A stretch of 64,000 bases of DNA from Asterias amurensis (Eukaryota; Echinodermata; Asteroidea; Forcipulatida; Asteriidae): assembly GCF_032118995.1 (NCBI RefSeq), contig NC_092663.1, positions 9,486,001 to 9,550,000 on the forward strand, read 5' to 3'. This document shows positions 1 through 11,500 of the stretch, one piece after another. The position numbers were made by a program, and so were the translations under genes. Below the pieces are notes generated by a model that worked only from the letters and a program-made list of their open reading frames with translations, did not search any database and was not told the origin of the DNA. Position 1 is the stretch's first letter. Each line of letters starts with the position of its first letter.

Positions 1-594
1 TGCTTAGCATGAAATATGGCCCTGCTCACTAGTCACTAGCCTGACGAAAATGGTCGAAATTGGATGTGCTATGAAGTTGTTAATCAATGAAAGGGTTTGA
101 ATACCTTTTGTGGATCAAGTGTTTGATCATGACATGAATCTCTACTCACTGTGAATCGATGTATGTAATAATTTTTTTATAATCTACGTGCAGAAGTTTC
201 AGCTGCATTAGTTGACAAGTTTTTAAGAAAAAAAGGTGAAAATCACAGAGGAATGTTTTCAGGAGAAGAGTCGCGTAAACACGTTGTACATGCTAAAATA
301 ATTTTTGTCTCCTGAGACAACAATTTTATCAAACATTATCTTCACGACATTGTTTTACTCATTTCTCAAAAAAAAAACAGCAACTCAGCAAGAAATATTT
401 AAAAGAAAACTTTCTACCATCATTATCTTCAAACCAAGTATAAGTTTAATGTAATTCTGTGGACATTGTGTTTTGAGTTGTACAAAAATGTACCCAAACC
501 CTTTACGTCGTAAGTAACCCTCCGGTCAGCAACCCTCAGGAGTATGGAGAGTTACAATATGAGACTTTGGACTGCAAGGTGGCAGCAGACTTAC

Positions 595-978
595 AAGGGA
601 AATTTCCATTTTAAGTAGTTCTCAGATCGGACAAGTTGGCAGTATAAAAAGCGTTTGTAACTGTTTGTTATAAAATGCATATGGTGGGAAAGGTGTTTAA
701 AAGTAGAATACAATGATCCACACAAATTTGTCTTGAAATTGTGTGGTTTTCCTTTTGCTTTGCGAACTAACACAGTCGGCCATTTATATTTGACTCCCAT
801 AAATGGCTGACCGTGTTAGTCGACGAGGTAAAAGGAAAACCACGCAATTCGAGGCACATTTGTGTGGATCATTGTATTCTACTTTTAAAACATCTTTCCA
901 ACCATATGCATTTAATAACAAATGGTTACAAACACTTTTCAAAGACCTACTCGACCGGTCCAAGGAAATGGTTCCTTT
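595..978. repeat. TTAA-flanked foldback element, family A, copy 1
   Basis: The two halves are inverted copies of each other, meeting near 801-804 around a short ACTCCCATAAATGG-like centre. Two further copies lie at 10856-11213 and 20768-21135. The right end reads GGTTCCT followed by TTAA, as in the other copies. No transposase is encoded, so this is a non-autonomous DNA element (MITE). Short ORFs inside it are chance readings of the repeat. Confidence 0.85.
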
Positions 979-1030
979 AACTTGCGCACATTACCAAGAA
1001 AAATGGATTTACCTGGTAAATCTGCTACCA

Positions 1031-1055
1031 CCTATTCAATTCAATTCAATTCAAT
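1031..1055. repeat. ATTCA microsatellite
   Basis: About four and a half tandem copies of a 5 bp unit (ATTCA). The rest of 1-1148 outside this and the foldback element shows no gene I can support. Confidence 0.8.
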
Positions 1056-1148
1056 GAGGTTTAATAAAAATATCACAAAAATACACGACAGAAGTTAAAA
1101 AGACTTAAATTGGTGTCCCAAAGTCCCCCGCCGTTGCAATAAACTCAC

Positions 1149-1691
1149 CTTACACCAGTACTCATCCGGAAAGTGACCAGCATGATCCTGAAGGTACCCC
1201 GATTCATCTTTATCTATTGTAGACACTCCAGGCGTAGATACCTTTTTGGTTGCGCCGTTTCCTGCCGTTGTGGCACCTCGTCCTGATGCCCCACCCCTTG
1301 CAGCGCCTCTTGCAGCACCTCTTGCCGCGCCTCTAGTAGCGCCCCTTGCAGCACCTCTAGCAGTGCCTCCTGTAGCACCACGCCCCATACCACGCCCCGC
1401 ACTTCCTCCACGGTTCCCGCCACGTTGCACTCCACTGCTACCATAGTTTCCACCCATGCTCTTTCCGGGACCATTGTGGAAAGATCCTTGAGGCCCTCCG
1501 AAGTACTTAATGCCTCCTGCTTGTCCATTCCCACTTGGGAAAGAAGAGAAGGAGGTGTCCTGCATGATCGACGATCCATAGCCCTCATTGTCACCACTTG
1601 TTCCATAACCAGAGAGGTCCATGCTATATGGCATACTGCTACTTGCTCCGTACTGGGAAGAGTAGTCCATACCTCTATTGTTACCGTACAT
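1149..1691 (-). CDS. Gly/Arg-rich low-complexity protein, first coding exon (partial)
   Basis: An ATG at 1691 opens a reading frame rich in Gly, Ser, Tyr and Met (residues ~1-85, with repeated GYG/YGSS-like patches), followed by a run of RGG and GAARGA-type repeats (~90-145) and a short charged end. The exon appears to run from an acceptor (CGCAG) at about 1701 to a strong donor (AAG then GTGAGT) after 1149; the frame past the donor is probably intron. Low-complexity Gly/Tyr plus RGG sequence is typical of RNA-binding and condensate-forming nuclear proteins. The last residues before the donor (EYWCK) could begin a C2H2 or U1-type zinc finger split by the intron, but the next exon is outside the window. 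The Ala/Arg repeat is also repeated at the DNA level in 12 bp steps. I do not recognise the gene. Confidence 0.5.
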
Positions 1692-1807
1692 GATTCAAGT
1701 ACTGCGTTAAGGATCAAAGAATAAGATTATACATCTGAAAATAAATTTGTTGATCGTCACAACAGATCTGCAGAAACTAACAATTCTTGCAACTATAATG
1801 AACCACA

Positions 1808-2169
1808 ACAGTCACAAATTTCCCAGGTTCTATTTTTGAACCTGTCGCTGGTTACCAAGCGCTGACCCCAAGCGCTGACCCCAACCGCAGGTACCAGCCA
1901 ATTGAATTGACGACCTGCCGACCGAGCCGCAGCCGAGTTTGACTAAACCATTCTGTAAAAGGGGTGTTACAATGGGTGCAGCTGCAGCGCGGCAGTGCGC
2001 TAGTGAGTGAACAGCGGGCACATAGTAAACGGACAGCGCACACGCCCTGCCGCGCTGCCTTATAACACCCCTTTTACAGAATGGTTTAGTCCAACAGCAA
2101 TGAACATCGGGAAGTCACAAAATGGCGAAGCGACAGGTTCAAAATAGAACCTGGGAAATTTGTGACTGT
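1808..2169. repeat. Foldback DNA element (~360 bp) upstream of the RGG exon
   Basis: The left end (ACAGTCACAAATTTCCC) and right end are inverted copies over about 40 bp, and an inner pair (CCATTCTGTAAAAGGGG and its complement) lies at about 1949 and 2063. It is a non-autonomous DNA element. It lies 110 bp upstream of the putative exon boundary of the RGG gene, so it may sit in that gene's first intron or promoter. Confidence 0.8.
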
Positions 2170-3276
2170 TTCGCTCCGGGATCTGGTAAGTTTTTGTACT
2201 TTTTTTCAAAATACTTTCTCAATGGTGTTTTGAATGGTATTCATTACATATTGAGGATTAAGGTCATGTTCATAGAATTTGTGTCATGATTTTCGAAAGG
2301 GGTAAAAATTGAGCAAATCTATTGACTAGCTGTCGAAATTGTACGTGTTTGACCATTTCGCCCTGCACAGATTGCGTGTGACTCGTAACCTTCCGGCTCC
2401 GCCATCGGCAGGTGGGTTACGTTATGGCAACTACAAGTCCCCGTACACTTTTTCCAGCATGTTTTATAAATAAAAACAATATAATTTTAATAAATTTTAA
2501 TATTCAATAATAAAGACTTCAATTATTTTAGGGGAAATGTTTCCGTATGGCGCCACCACTTTTGCATTCGATATGAAATAATATAGCTTCTAATTTACCT
2601 CAATGAGATATCCCTTTATTCCTCTTTAATTAATACTACTACTAGTATTTAGTAAATAATGAGTGAAGTGGTGGCGCCGCCATACACAGATACACGGAAA
2701 GTTATCCATTTTATGTTTATTAAAAAAAATTCCTTTTGCTATAATCACACACTCAGAACACAACAAAGGTGTTTTTTAAAGAACGCTGTTATCAATCTGC
2801 AGCACTAGCAAATAGTGTTGTGGGGGGAGGGTGGGGGGTAAACAAAAACTGCAATACTCAGTCAGGTCGAGTTGACCTTTCCACATGAATTTGAAAGCGG
2901 AAACCGTAACGGCGTAAGGTGCCGGCCAGACAAATGAGACATTTTGATAAAACGTAGCTTTCAAGCGCTCAAAAATCTCAGGAGCACATTACCCATTTTT
3001 CAACTATCTAAAGTTTAAAATGGAGGTTTTCTCTCCTTTAATACTTTTTAAAAGATACTGAAAATCTTACCAAAATAATTGTTGAGAACACCGGCCCCTT
3101 GTTGTTTTTGTTCGTTGTGCACCACATGAGTAATTGCTTCACTGGTTCACGCGTATCCATCATATTACATGCACTAAAAAGTTACCAGCGAAAAAAAGCT
3201 ACTTTTGCGCTTGCGTGTTTTGCACTTATAAATAGTAAAAAGTATATAAATGTTAAAAATGCCAATGTGAACAGAT
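2170..3276. other. Gene-free interval
   Basis: AT-rich sequence with no exon I can support. A pair of related inverted segments (GGCGCCACCACTT at ~2550 and AAGTGGTGGCGCC at ~2656) marks a further small foldback element of roughly 150-170 bp. Confidence 0.5.
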
Positions 3277-3349
3277 GCCTCGTTGGCGCAGTCGGCAGCG
3301 CGTCAGTCTCATAATCTGAAGGTCGTGAGTTCGAGCCTCACACGGGGCA
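3277..3349 (+). tRNA. tRNA-Met (elongator, CAU anticodon)
   Basis: A 73 nt cloverleaf with acceptor stem GCCTCGT paired to ACGGGGC (one U-G pair), discriminator A, a T arm GTGAG-TTCGAGC-CTCAC, and anticodon CAT at 3310-3312. It has no intron. The sequence is nearly identical to the vertebrate elongator tRNA-Met as I remember it. All stems are intact, so this is a functional-looking gene and not one of the decayed tRNA-derived SINE heads found elsewhere in the window. Confidence 0.97.
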
Positions 3350-3353
3350 CGTA

Positions 3354-3358
3354 TTTTT
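3354..3358 (+). terminator. RNA polymerase III T-run terminator
   Basis: A run of five T residues begins 5 nt after the tRNA-Met discriminator base; a longer T-run follows at about 3363. Confidence 0.75.
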
Positions 3359-4067
3359 CCAGTTTTTTTATTTTATAAAGTTTTTTACTTTTTCTTATTC
3401 TCACTTTCAGTATCGGAAATTTTGGGGGTAGTTATTTCAAATTTGTTTGAATGTGCAATACAAGCATTTAATAATGGCTTTATAAGTCTCAGTGGCGTCA
3501 TCTTACAAGTTTGTATGAATCAAGAATGGCTTCAGTGTATGGTTCATCTTCATTGAGAAGAACAATCAACAGAATATATATACTCAACAGTTCCCAAATA
3601 TTTAATTCATTCTACTGTGAAAAAAACATATATTTTTGCACATATTTTTCTTCTTCTCTCCGAGGTTTATTTTCGAAAGATATTAAGAAGACAGTCAAAT
3701 GATTCTCTTTAGTTACAAACTTTTAAAAGCTAAATGCTGAAATAAACCTGATGTGGATCGATATCCCAGTTAACTTCATTTGTACACACTTTAATTTATA
3801 CACAATTCACCTTTTAAAAAAGAACTTCTCTATTATTTACATGTGTTGATATAGTGATGTGACCAGTTATCTTCAATGAGCCAATGGGTAAAATATCCGT
3901 CTCTTTCTCTAGCCGAAGGAGGTCAGAATCATGTTGAGATTTGCCCACTCTTGTCTATCCCTCATCAAATTAGAAAGACCAGTTGGAAGCTCGCACAAGT
4001 AAAACTTGTTACTGGTATATTACTCATGTCTCCTTAGCAGAATATTTTTAAGCAGTATTGTCTGCTT
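3359..4067. other. Gene-free interval
   Basis: AT-rich DNA without a supported exon or clear repeat structure. Confidence 0.4.
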
Positions 4068-4445
4068 AAAGGGAAGGTACACGTTTGGTAATTACTCAAA
4101 ACAAATATTAACTTAAAATCTGACTTGGTAACTAACATTGGAGAGCTGTTGATAGTATAAAACATTGTGAGAAACGGCTCCCTCTGAAGTAGCATAGATT
4201 TTGAGAAAGAGGTTATTTCTCACTAAAATAATAAAAGACTTCTAGCTAGAAGCCTTTTATTCCTATCTGAAAGCACACAAATTCGTCCAACATAGGGTTT
4301 TTTTCTCTCATCATTATCTCGCAACTTCAATGACCAATTATTATTTAGCTCAAATTTTCACAGGTTTGTTATTTTATGCGTATATTGAGATACACCAAGT
4401 GAGAAGACTGGTCTTTGACAATTACCAATAGTGTACAGTGCCTTT
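4068..4445. repeat. TTAA-flanked foldback element, family B, copy 1
   Basis: Family B elements are ~350-385 bp, begin AGGCAGTGGACAC and end with the complement, and have TTAA on both outer edges. Here the edges read TTAA-AGGGAAGG and GTGCCT-TTAA. Internal landmarks shared by the family are ATAAAACATTGTGAGAAACG and TTTTCACAGGTTTG. It has no coding capacity. Confidence 0.9.
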
Positions 4446-4619
4446 AAGCAGCTCTATGAAATTGGGCAACGCCAAGAGACAGGTTTTTTTTATGTTTCTG
4501 AAAGAGTGCCCTGCTAGTCTCATGCAACGTTGATTTGTATTTCAGTGGATGGTTTTGGTTCTTCGGATACTTTAGAGTTAGTCATATGTTGACCCCAGTG
4601 TAGTGTACATAAGTCTTGT

Positions 4620-4880
4620 GTATCATACATATCATAAGATCCTGTTATAATTCTTATAAGATCTGACTACTTTACATGTAAAATTCATAAAAGATTCTAG
4701 TAAGAATCTTATAAGACTGCTCTGAGCAGTTCAATACAGGTTCTTAGAATCTTATAAGAATCTTAATACAATTCGCGTAAGACTGTTCTTTAACAGTTCA
4801 ATAGTTTCTTGTAATATTCTTATAAGTACCTTATAGGATTCTTATAAGATTCTTATAGGTTTCTTATAATTTTTCTAGAA
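4620..4880. repeat. Cluster of CTTATAAG palindromes
   Basis: About ten copies of TTATAAG or its near variants, usually within TTCTTATAAGA, occur in 260 bp, mixed with repeats of CAGTTCAATA. The pattern is directly visible. It could be a degenerate satellite or the internal sequence of an old element. Confidence 0.7.
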
Positions 4881-5460
4881 TAGTATTTCATAGGGGTATA
4901 CAAGCTTCTACCGGAATAACAGTATAACCATAGAGCTAAATAATAGCTAGAGGTGCAAAACCCCGTGATCCTATAAAGGGAGAAAGTTCCCCTGCCAAAA
5001 TAAGTATATCCCAACTGAGTAAAAACCCCTACTACTAAACAGTATATCAAAAATAGGGCAACACTTCCCCCTGCCAAAATAAGTATTATATCCCAAACAG
5101 AGTAAAAGTATACCCCTGCTTTAAAGATCACATAGAGTGCAGAACTTAGGGTGCGTTCGTTTAGCTTCCCTGGGTCGACCCTGGTGTGTGGCATTTTCTT
5201 TTTCCCAGGACGAACGTGTGCAGATAATTACCCACGTTTGTCCTGAAGAAAAAAAAACGCCACACACCGGGGTCGACCCAGGGAAGCTAAACGAACGCAC
5301 CCGTAGTCTCAGTGCCAAATATCCTGAACGGGGTATTTTAAAGTATACCCCTGCTATAAAGATATCTAACAATATAGCTTGAATAGGGCAAAAAAACTGC
5401 CAAAATAATAGTTTGTCCAGAAATAGGGTAAAAGTATTCCCCTGCCAGAGAATCCCACAG
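4881..5460. repeat. Degenerate direct repeats (CCCCTGCCAAAATAAG type)
   Basis: Motifs such as CCCCTGCCAAAATAAGTAT and AGTATACCCCTGCT recur several times with drift, giving a loose direct-repeat array. A fresh hairpin element (5149-5302) is inserted in it. Confidence 0.6.
5149..5302. repeat. 154 bp hairpin element
   Basis: The left arm starts GGGTGCGTTCGTTTAGC and the right arm ends with its exact complement; pairing is essentially perfect for about 44 bp and continues with mismatches to the centre. It is a small non-autonomous foldback element. Confidence 0.85.
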
Positions 5461-5514
5461 AAACAAGGTTACTCTTGACTATACACTGCCTTTTCTTGAA
5501 GTGGACCATTTGTT

Positions 5515-8500
5515 CTAAAAGTTGTGTACAGCTTCTTTCAAGTACTCCAGCCATTCCGATATCCTTGGTGATTCTTGAGGTGGCTGGGAAAAAAAAGACA
5601 AAAATAGTCAAATACTGTCAGTGTACAGGTAAAACAGGTAATGCAATCATATGCAAGCAATAATACATTAATACATATTTGGTTTGCGGTAACACCATGT
5701 GTGTATCTACTTTTCAGGTAGAGTTTGTTCTTAGAGAACTGTCTTGCTTAATTCTACTGCCGCAGAGTAGATAATCGGAGGTTCGGGAGACTTCTCAGTT
5801 CTGAAAAGAACTGTCCGGCTTATTAACTATTACCTGGGTGGATGGTATAGGCAATCCGCAGCAGAACGCTTTGGTTGGGCGGATCAAGAGGATGATGATG
5901 ATGATGATGATGATGATAATGATGATGATGATGGTGATGGTATAGAAATTGGCTGGGACTACTTCAGCTCCTGACAATGACTAGAGCAAGCTAGTCGAAA
6001 CGTTTAGACCAACCCAATAACTGACTCCGCGGTAGTACAGTTAATTACGATCCTATAAGCTAAAGTAGTAGTCCCAGCCTATTTCTATACCGTCCGCCCG
6101 GGTCATAGTTAATAAGCAGGACAGTTCTTTTCAGAACTGAGAAGTCTCCTGAACACCCGAAAAATCTACCGCGGTAGTAGAATTAAGTAAGACGGTTCTT
6201 TAAGAACAAACTCTACCTGGCAAGTAGATACACACATGGTGTTACCGCAAACCAAGTATATATTGATACCTCACCATGCAATGCCTCAAATCCTAATAAT
6301 ACATTAGAAACCAACTACATAAATGTATTCTTCGCACAGTGTTTGATGGTATGTAAACGAATAAATCCTGAAAAATTGATGACAGGAAGTTATGGTACTT
6401 TATTGCAGTCAGTTGTAGGGTTTCAACACAAATCACCACGATAATATTGAAAACCCCCAAGATGAGTTTTGGTTCTTTGTAAAATAAACGCCAGGTCTTT
6501 CACCTACATGTATGTTATGGTAATTTGGCCTAATTAAAAAAAAAAACCTGCTTTACGGGGAAACTCCATTAAAGATTTTTGCGAGTTTCGCCACGGAAAC
6601 TTGGAAACTATACATCCATTTCACCAGTGGGTGTGTTTACAGGGAATTAAATTGAATTGGGCTATTAAACTTAATGGATGAGCACTTAATCTGCCTGCAG
6701 AAGGCAGCAGCCCTACTGGTTTGTGCATGATCCAATTAAGTCCACTGTTTGGAAAAGGAATTACATGGAGATAACAGGTGTGAGTTGTCAGATGATAAGG
6801 ATGTTTTATTCTAGCCTCTTTCTTTAATGGAGCTACCCTGTAATGGGAAAATGGCACATGAGATCAGACTCCTGCCCAGCAATGCTCACCTTTAACTCCT
6901 CGATGGGTGGGTGTTTTGAAGCACCCTCTACTGATTTCAGCTGGGTGAGGGTCGACCCTAGGGGTCCAGTGGCCACAGAGAGGGTACAGACAATGTGCCC
7001 GCTGTCTCCTAAAATGACTCGCAGAATGCCTTCTTCACTCTGCCAGTCGATGGCATACCTAAAAACAATATTGAAAAACATTCTTGTAAATTGAGATCAG
7101 ATATTGCAGGGTGGTACATAGTTTATCTATCATTCAAAACGCAAAGTGGATGATATTGAATGGTCAGACTGTAGGAGGGTTGACTTGTGTACTGTACATA
7201 TGTGTTTAACACAGGAAATCATTGTAGGCTGGCATTGATCTAGCATTCAAAACCACATGGATGACATTGAATGGTCAGACAGTAGAAGGGTTAAAGATCA
7301 TCATCAACCAAACAAAACGTTATTAAGAATAATAAGCAGGACCAGAAAAAGCTTGTAGGATAATTTGACATTTCAAAGCTTTAGAGACCAAATCATCATT
7401 TCTATGCCAAAACGTGGCTGTTTTAAGAGTAGTTTAAAGTGAAAATGGGTGAGAATTTTTTAATTTTTTTATTACAGAAACCATGAGTAAGTTATTTGCC
7501 GCAATGGACAAACTATCATTTTTTAATATTTTGGGCTGAACTTTTCTTTAACTCCATCATATGCCACTTGTCCTAAAGACCTCACTGTAATTTCCCAAAG
7601 AGACACCCCCCCCCCTCTAAAAAACAGCTTTCTCTATTAACTCACTGATGGCGGAGCTGTTCCACTTCCATGAATAGGGGTGCATGATTTTTAAGTTTCT
7701 TCATCACAGCAGACACTAAGAAAGCAATGTTATTTCTTCTTACTCCCTCTGCTACAAGATCTGAAATGTCCAGCGTCTCAATATCAATCTAAAGGGTGGG
7801 GGGGGGGGAATGAAACAGTTATGATACAAAACATTTAATTTACATGTCCTTGGCTGTTGGATCTCCTTTAAACTTAGATTTGCCTACATATCTGAACAAC
7901 CAATATGCATCTTTGTTAAAGACACTGGACACAATTGGTAATTGTCAAAGACCAGTCTTCTCACTTACTGTATCACAACATATGCATAAAATAACAAACC
8001 TGTGAAAATTTGAGCTCAATCGGTCATTGATGTTGAGAGATAATAATGAAAGAAAAAACACCCTTGTCACACTGAGTTGTGTGCTTTCAGATGCTTGATT
8101 TCGAGACCTCAAATTCTAAATCTGAGGTCTCGAAATCAAATTTGTGGAAAACTACTTCTTTCTCGAAAACTACTCCACTTCAGAGGGAGCCGTTTCTCAC
8201 AATGTTTTATACTACCAACCTCTCCCCACTACTCGTTACCAAGTAAGGTTTTATGCTAATAATTATTTTGAGTAACTACCGATAGTGTCCACTGCCTTTA
8301 AAAGGTAATCACGAATTAATAGGAATAAAAGTACAGCAGCTTTCAATGGTATAAAACGTTTTTGGAATTATTTCACTTTGAAGTGATGGCAAACAAATCA
8401 GTTTTTATCCTCTTAAGTTTCAATACTGAGAAGCGTAAAGCCCGGTTCATACTTCCTGCAAATGAAATGCGAAATGTTGCGACGCAATAATCGGTACGCG

Positions 8501-11500
8501 CTGTTTTTTGTATCTTGTGATGCAAGAAACTTTGCTTCGCACGAAGCATTCACAGGAAGTATGAACCAGGGTTTACCGTCAATACGTCTCACAGACCGTC
8601 TATTCCAACTACTGATTGTTCTTCCTGGATGGACATAATCACTCCAGATTCTTTTTGCCGTTATCTCAAAAACTTGCATTCCTGAACAACTTAACATTTA
8701 TATTAGCAGATGTTTTTGACTGGTTTGATCCAAGCGTAAAGACAAACTTACTGTGGCTGAGCTCAGCGTCTTAGGTTCCCATTCGGCAGCGCCTGGTTTA
8801 AAGTGCAACGTCAGTACAGCCTTCATGCCCTCTCTGTCGCTTAAACTACAACCTGCTGTGTTAAGCTCCAAGGTCCAGGAATCGTTGCCGAGCGATCGCT
8901 CCGAGACGCCCGTAAGTTCAACCAGGTTTTGGTAAGCTGAGTCACACCTGAAGATAAGACGGATAAACTTTGATAACTTGGTTTTTGTTTACCCTTACAC
9001 CGATGTGTACTAAAGGGAAGGTATACGATCGGTAATTAAACCTTTGGTAAGAAGCCTACAGCAGCATTTGATAGTATAAAGCACTTTCAGAATTATTTCA
9101 CTTTGAGATAATGTGGTTATGTAAAAAGACAGTTTTTATGCCCAAAAATTTGAATCAGATTGTGTATTGCCATCAGGGATTACATTTCTTGCCTGGATAC
9201 ATAATAAATATTCACTCTGGTTTTTCGGCAACATGTTAAAATCGTGACATCACCTTTCATCTTCCAGTACGCGCTAATCCACCAATCAGATGCTTGAACT
9301 GGAGGTGGGATAAAAACATATATACGACTTCCTCTGTTTTTACTACACAGTGTGTATTGTGAATGTCAAAACGTCACGCTCCGTATACGAACACTGGAAA
9401 AATTACCTTCTAAACTTTGTGCGCTTCGTCGCGAAATATCGTTCTGAAATTTTAAGCTTCGCGCGTTGCATGTGAAACTGGAAGATAAATTTGTTATAAC
9501 ACGCGCGCTCGTGGAATAGGAAAAAATATAGCGCGTTTGCATCCCATATCCAACTCCACCTTTGGCCTTGTTGGATATGGGACGCAGAAGCGCTGTATTT
9601 TCTGTATTCCGTATTACCATTTTCTCTTGTCCTGCTCTTGCTGTTGATTTTCCAGCTGGCTCGCTTTTAAGTTAGACAGAGCTTGCCTAGCTAGTTCAGT
9701 CTCTGCCTGTGTTTCCTGACATTGGCTTCGAATATCTGCAACTCCCTCCCTCAGGCGTGACAACAGCGGTTGATAATTGGACAATGTTTCTTCAGCTAGG
9801 CGTAACTCAGCAGTCTAATATTGAGACAAGAGAAAGCTTTGTTATATGCTTTGTTGGCTTTTCCTTTCCGATAGATCAGCGTTGACGGCATCCCAGAGGT
9901 AAAATGATGATGAAATAATGATAAGAAAGGATGAGCCAATAAGCAAACCTTCTTTTCACATCTATGTAAGGGCACCTTTTTTCCAGTAGCGTCGAGAACC
10001 ATATATTGAGAGAGTAGTGACAATTTGGGATTAGAAGCCTGTTTTTGTGTCTCAAGTGCCATGGTGTAGATTTCGGAATTCAGGAGACTACTTAGTTCTG
10101 AAAAGAAATGTTCCACTTATTAACAACTACCTGGGTGGAAGGTAGGAAACCGGCCTGGACTACTATTGTTGCTAAGTGGATCAAGGGGACTTCTTGATAT
10201 TAACTCCACTACCGCAGAGTGAATTTTAATGCGCCATATTTTGACCGAGTAAGGGCACTCTCAATAGTATTTTTTATCACTTCCGGGTATACGCGATTCA
10301 CCTGCACAGTTTTAATAAACGTTCTGTCACTTTTGTTGCGCCGTAGTTTTAAGTTGCTTTAGAGGTGGATTATTGTCCATGATGAATATGATGTCTGTGG
10401 TGGTAGTGTGTTCCAGTCTTTAAGAACTGTTTTGAGTATGAATGAATATACCCCCGGAAAAGATTGACAGCGCCCTCAGGCGTTAAAAACTATGGCACAT
10501 TGGTCTCAATGAATTGACTAGCTTGATCTAGTCATCGTCAGGAGACTGTTTGCGATATTGGTCTCTTTTACAGGGATTCAGAGGTTTCAAGAATAACCTA
10601 ATTTAGCTTTAAATACTCAAAACTAGCAACAGGGTACCAACCTCGTTCTCAAACCTCTGCTGGAAATTCTGGACATTGACGTCACTCCCCTCAAGCTCTG
10701 ACAGTGATTGACTTCTAGTTTCCACAACCTGCTGGAGGGTGGCCATCTTTTCTTGGACTTGCTCTAGTCTGCTCTCAAAAGTTTCCAGTTTGGCCTGGAG
10801 TGTGTCTTTACATTGTAAAGAAAGGGAAACATACAATGAGCAGTTGTCAAGATTTAAAGGAACACGTTGCCTTAGATCGGTCGAGTTGGTCTTTGAAAAG
10901 CGTTTGTTATAAAATGCATATGGATAGAAAGATGTTGTACAAGTAGAATACAATGATCTACACAAATATGCCTCGAAATTGCATAGTTTTCTTTTTACCT
11001 TGTTAACTAACACGGTCGGCCATTTGACTCCCATAAATGGCCGACCTTGTTCATTCGCGACGTAAAAGGAAAACCGTGCAATTTTGAGTGATACTTGTGT
11101 GGATCATTATACTCTACTTCTAAAACATCTTTCTAACCAATGCATTTCAAAACAAACGGTTTCAAATGCTTTTTATAGACCAACTCGTCCGATCCAAGGC
11201 AACATGTTCCTTTGAAACAGAACTTTTTCATTTACTGAACTCGAACTGGTCTCTTGTCACAGGGCAAGCTTTAAGTCCATTGGTAAAGAAATTTAACCTA
11301 GAATGGCGGTTGTCCTGGAGGGTTTGAAACTTTTTAAGTTACTGAACTCAAAGTGGGCCCAATTTCATGGCTCTGCTTACCGTAAGCACAGAATCGGCGC
11401 TTATGGAAGCAGGGAATTCTGTGCTTACGGCAAACGTATTTCACAGGTAGCGACGAATTTGGGCTTCTGCGCGTGCGTACTCCACGCTACTAGGCATTCT

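Noticed and set aside
1214-1717. Second minus-strand ORF overlapping the RGG exon
   Set aside because: Alternate frame of the same repeat; Val/Leu/Gln composition follows from the GC-rich 12 bp units.
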